A stretch of 64,000 bases of DNA from Streptomyces flavofungini (lineage in GTDB: Bacteria; Actinomycetota; Actinomycetes; Streptomycetales; Streptomycetaceae): NCBI RefSeq assembly GCF_030388665.1, contig NZ_CP128846.1, forward strand, positions 2,356,001-2,420,000, read 5' to 3'. The position numbers were made by a program, and so were the translations under genes. Positions 62,359 to 64,000 of the stretch are shown here, one piece after another. How positions within the stretch are numbered: position 1 is the stretch's first letter; every line of letters starts with the position of its first letter. The notes beneath the pieces are model-generated. The model ran no database searches. It saw only the letters and a list, made by a program, of their open reading frames with translations, and had not been told where the DNA came from.

Positions 62359-63279
62359 TCAGCCAGCAGCCACCGGCAGCCAAGCGGGCAGCGGCTCGGT
62401 CCGCTCCAGCCATGCGGCCGGGGGCGCCCCACCAGCTGCGGCCCCGGCTCCCGCGGCGACGATCCCGCCCACGATCGCGCAAGTGGTGTCCATGTCACCG
62501 CCCACTCGCACGGTCGCCCAGAAGCCCTTCTCGTAGTCGCCCAGCGCACGCGCCGCAGACCACAGCGCGAACGGCACCGTGTCGTGCGCCGTCGTGCGGC
62601 GCCCGCACCCCAGCACCGCCGCCACCGTCCCGGCGTCGCCGTAGTCGAGCATGTCCCGGGCCCTGCGCAGCCCGGCACCCACAGCGCTCCGAGGAACGAG
62701 GTCGATGACCCCGTCGAGCAGCGCCTTGGGAGCCGGCGGCCCCGCGGGGGCGGCGGCCAGTGCCGCCGCGGCGGCCACCGCCATGGCCCCTACGACGGCT
62801 TCGCGGTGCTGGTGCGTCGGGTAGGCCGAGATCTCCGCCTGGTGGGTCGCCTGCTCCGGGTCGTCGGCGTACCAGGCACCGAGCGGAGCGATCCGCATGG
62901 ACGCGCCGTTGCCCCAGGACCCCTGCCCCTTAAACAGGGCGGAGGCCAGCTCCCGCCAGTCCCCGCCGCCCCGGATCCGGCCGAGCAACTGGTCCACGGC
63001 AGGGCCGTAGCCCCGCTCGGTGTGGTGGTGCTCGGCGAAGGAGCGAGCCAGCGCGTCCTGGTCGATCCTGCCGTGACCGGCGAGGACGGCCAGCACGGAG
63101 CAGGCCATCTCGGTGTCGTCGGTCCAGGCCCAAGGGCCGTCGGGCAGCTCACGCCCCTTGAGCAGTGGGTAGTGCGCGGGCACGAAGAACTGGGAGCCCA
63201 GTGCATCTCCCACCGCTAGACCACGCAGGCTGGCGAGGGCGCGGTCCAGGCGCTCGTCTGGAGAGAGGTCAGCGGTCAT
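62359..63279 (-). CDS. ADP-ribosylglycohydrolase family protein (DraG-like)
   Basis: The 306-aa all-helical enzyme removes ADP-ribose from proteins or small molecules with two magnesium ions. It begins RALASLRGLAVGDALGSQFF (the conserved GLxxGDALG) and contains AWTDDTEMACSVLAVL (TDDT metal ligands) and VGGDMDTTCAIVGGI (second metal motif), both intact. Length and motif order fit the family. The C-terminus is Ala/Pro rich. The substrate, whether ADP-ribosylated protein or a nucleotide-derived metabolite, cannot be told from the sequence. It is alone, convergent with the MFS gene and 12 bases downstream of the phosphatase gene on the same strand, so those two are probably an operon. Confidence 0.92.
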   Translation of the reverse strand: MTADLSPDERLDRALASLRGLAVGDALGSQFFVPAHYPLLKGRELPDGPWAWTDDTEMACSVLAVLAGHGRIDQDALARSFAEHHHTERGYGPAVDQLLGRIRGGGDWRELASALFKGQGSWGNGASMRIAPLGAWYADDPEQATHQAEISAYPTHQHREAVVGAMAVAAAAALAAAPAGPPAPKALLDGVIDLVPRSAVGAGLRRARDMLDYGDAGTVAAVLGCGRRTTAHDTVPFALWSAARALGDYEKGFWATVRVGGDMDTTCAIVGGIVAAGAGAAAGGAPPAAWLERTEPLPAWLPVAAG

Positions 63280-63291
63280 CGCCCTGTCACT

Positions 63292-63951
63292 CTATCCGGT
63301 GATGCCGTACGGCTCCGGCTCACGCCAGCGCTCAAACGGCCGGTCGAGTGTGTACTTGCCGTCCTCGCCCAGCAGCAGCATCCGTGTCTCGCCATTGCCG
63401 GGATTGGACAGCGACTCGAACTCCGCCACCGACCAGTGGAACCAGCGCATGCAGAACAGCCGCATGGTCAGCCCATGGGTGACCAGCAGGACGTTCGGTG
63501 GGTGGTCAGGGGCCTCGAAGCTGCGGAACAGGCTCTCCAGGAAGGATCCGACGCGGTCGTAGACGTCCGCACCGGACTCACCCTGGGCGAAGCGGTAGAA
63601 GAAGTGGCCGTAGGCGTCGCGGTAGGCCTTCTGGAGCTTGACGTCGTCCCTGTCCTGCCAGTTCCCCCAGTCCTGCTCGCGCAGTCGCGGCTCCTCCCGG
63701 ACCCGCACCCGGTCGGGGTCGAGGCGCAGGGCCCGGAAGGTCTCGTGGGTGCGGCGGTACGGCGAGACATACACGCTGACCCGCTCCTGGCCGAAGAGCT
63801 CCCGCAGGTGTTTCCCGGTCTCCTCCGCCTGGCGCCACCCGGGCTCGGTGAGTGCCAGGGCATGGTCGGGCTCGCGTTCGTAGACGGTGTCGTCGGCGTT
63901 GCCGGCCGACTCGCCGTGTCGGACGAGGACGATGCGCCGCGGTCGTGCCAT
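63292..63951 (-). CDS. Histidine phosphatase family protein (phosphoglycerate-mutase-like)
   Basis: A 219-aa branch-1 histidine phosphatase. The catalytic RHGES motif (LVRHGESAGNAD, H12) is at the N-terminus, a second arginine in SPYRRTHETF, the acid in the middle segment and the final His in LLVTHGLTMRLF complete the pocket. Substrates range from phosphosugars to nucleotides and cannot be assigned. ATG 63951 gives the normal start MARPRRIVLVRHG. It lies directly upstream (12 bases) of the ADP-ribosylglycohydrolase gene on the minus strand and is presumably first in that unit. The remaining 49 bases to the window end hold no feature. Confidence 0.92.
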   Translation of the reverse strand: MARPRRIVLVRHGESAGNADDTVYEREPDHALALTEPGWRQAEETGKHLRELFGQERVSVYVSPYRRTHETFRALRLDPDRVRVREEPRLREQDWGNWQDRDDVKLQKAYRDAYGHFFYRFAQGESGADVYDRVGSFLESLFRSFEAPDHPPNVLLVTHGLTMRLFCMRWFHWSVAEFESLSNPGNGETRMLLLGEDGKYTLDRPFERWREPEPYGITG

Positions 63952-64000
63952 GCGTCGACCCTAGATCGGCGGGCCCTCGGGCGGGTCAGGCGGGTAGCAC

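Overview
This 64 kb window is high-GC actinobacterial chromosome and is almost certainly core Streptomyces. Diagnostic genes are the principal sigma factor hrdB next to the sporulation regulator whiH, the cell-division gene sepH, both topoisomerase IV subunits, the CutRS two-component system and ptsH. Two genes carry the rare TTA leucine codon that depends on the bldA tRNA. From memory, gene content and order match the S. coelicolor chromosome around SCO5806-SCO5863 in reverse. There is no prophage, insertion sequence, CRISPR array, tRNA or rRNA, and no biosynthetic cluster.

Layout. At 1-2.6 kb lie the end of cutS, cutR, a 57-aa protein and an inositol-monophosphatase-like enzyme. At 2.7-9.3 kb are ferrochelatase (hemH), an MFS exporter overlapping a sugar-lactone oxidase, a Pro/Gly-rich membrane protein and sepH. 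At 9.6-18 kb are a rhodanese-type sulfurtransferase, a two-domain VOC protein, an operon of thymidine kinase, a phosphodiesterase and a small conserved protein, then a giant GNAT/acyl-CoA-ligase fusion divergent from ptsH, which has a DasR (dre) site. At 18.4-28.9 kb are a GntR regulator, an M23 endopeptidase under a c-di-AMP (ydaO-type) riboswitch, an M16 peptidase pair (one active, one lacking the zinc motif), parC, a COG0523 metallochaperone and two small proteins.

At 29-40 kb are two divergent citrate-synthase paralogues (one fused to an HTH domain) separated by an AT-rich palindrome, a sucrase-ferredoxin-like protein, a DcuSR/CitAB-type system convergent with an acetate-type symporter, and a NarL-type two-component operon whose regulator has 13 Ala-Gly repeats. 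At 40-47 kb are parE, a small zinc-ribbon-like protein, a trypsin-like protease, hrdB and whiH. At 47.5-64 kb are an ATPase-permease fusion, an NrtR-like Nudix regulator, a glycogen-debranching-like protein, a DUF4192 protein divergent from a RecQ helicase with a C-terminal phosphoribosyltransferase-like domain (two perfect DnaA boxes between them), hypothetical proteins, rnhB, a TetR/MFS pair with two perfect 20-bp operators, an ADP-ribosylglycohydrolase and a histidine phosphatase.

The most interesting signals are regulatory: the riboswitch, the dre site, the paired TetR operators with a sixth-codon TTA in the exporter they control, the palindrome in front of the HTH-citrate synthase, and the DnaA boxes in front of the RecQ-phosphoribosyltransferase fusion. 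All calls come from reading sequence and family motifs; no database search was run. Residue positions are counted by hand and may be off by one or two.
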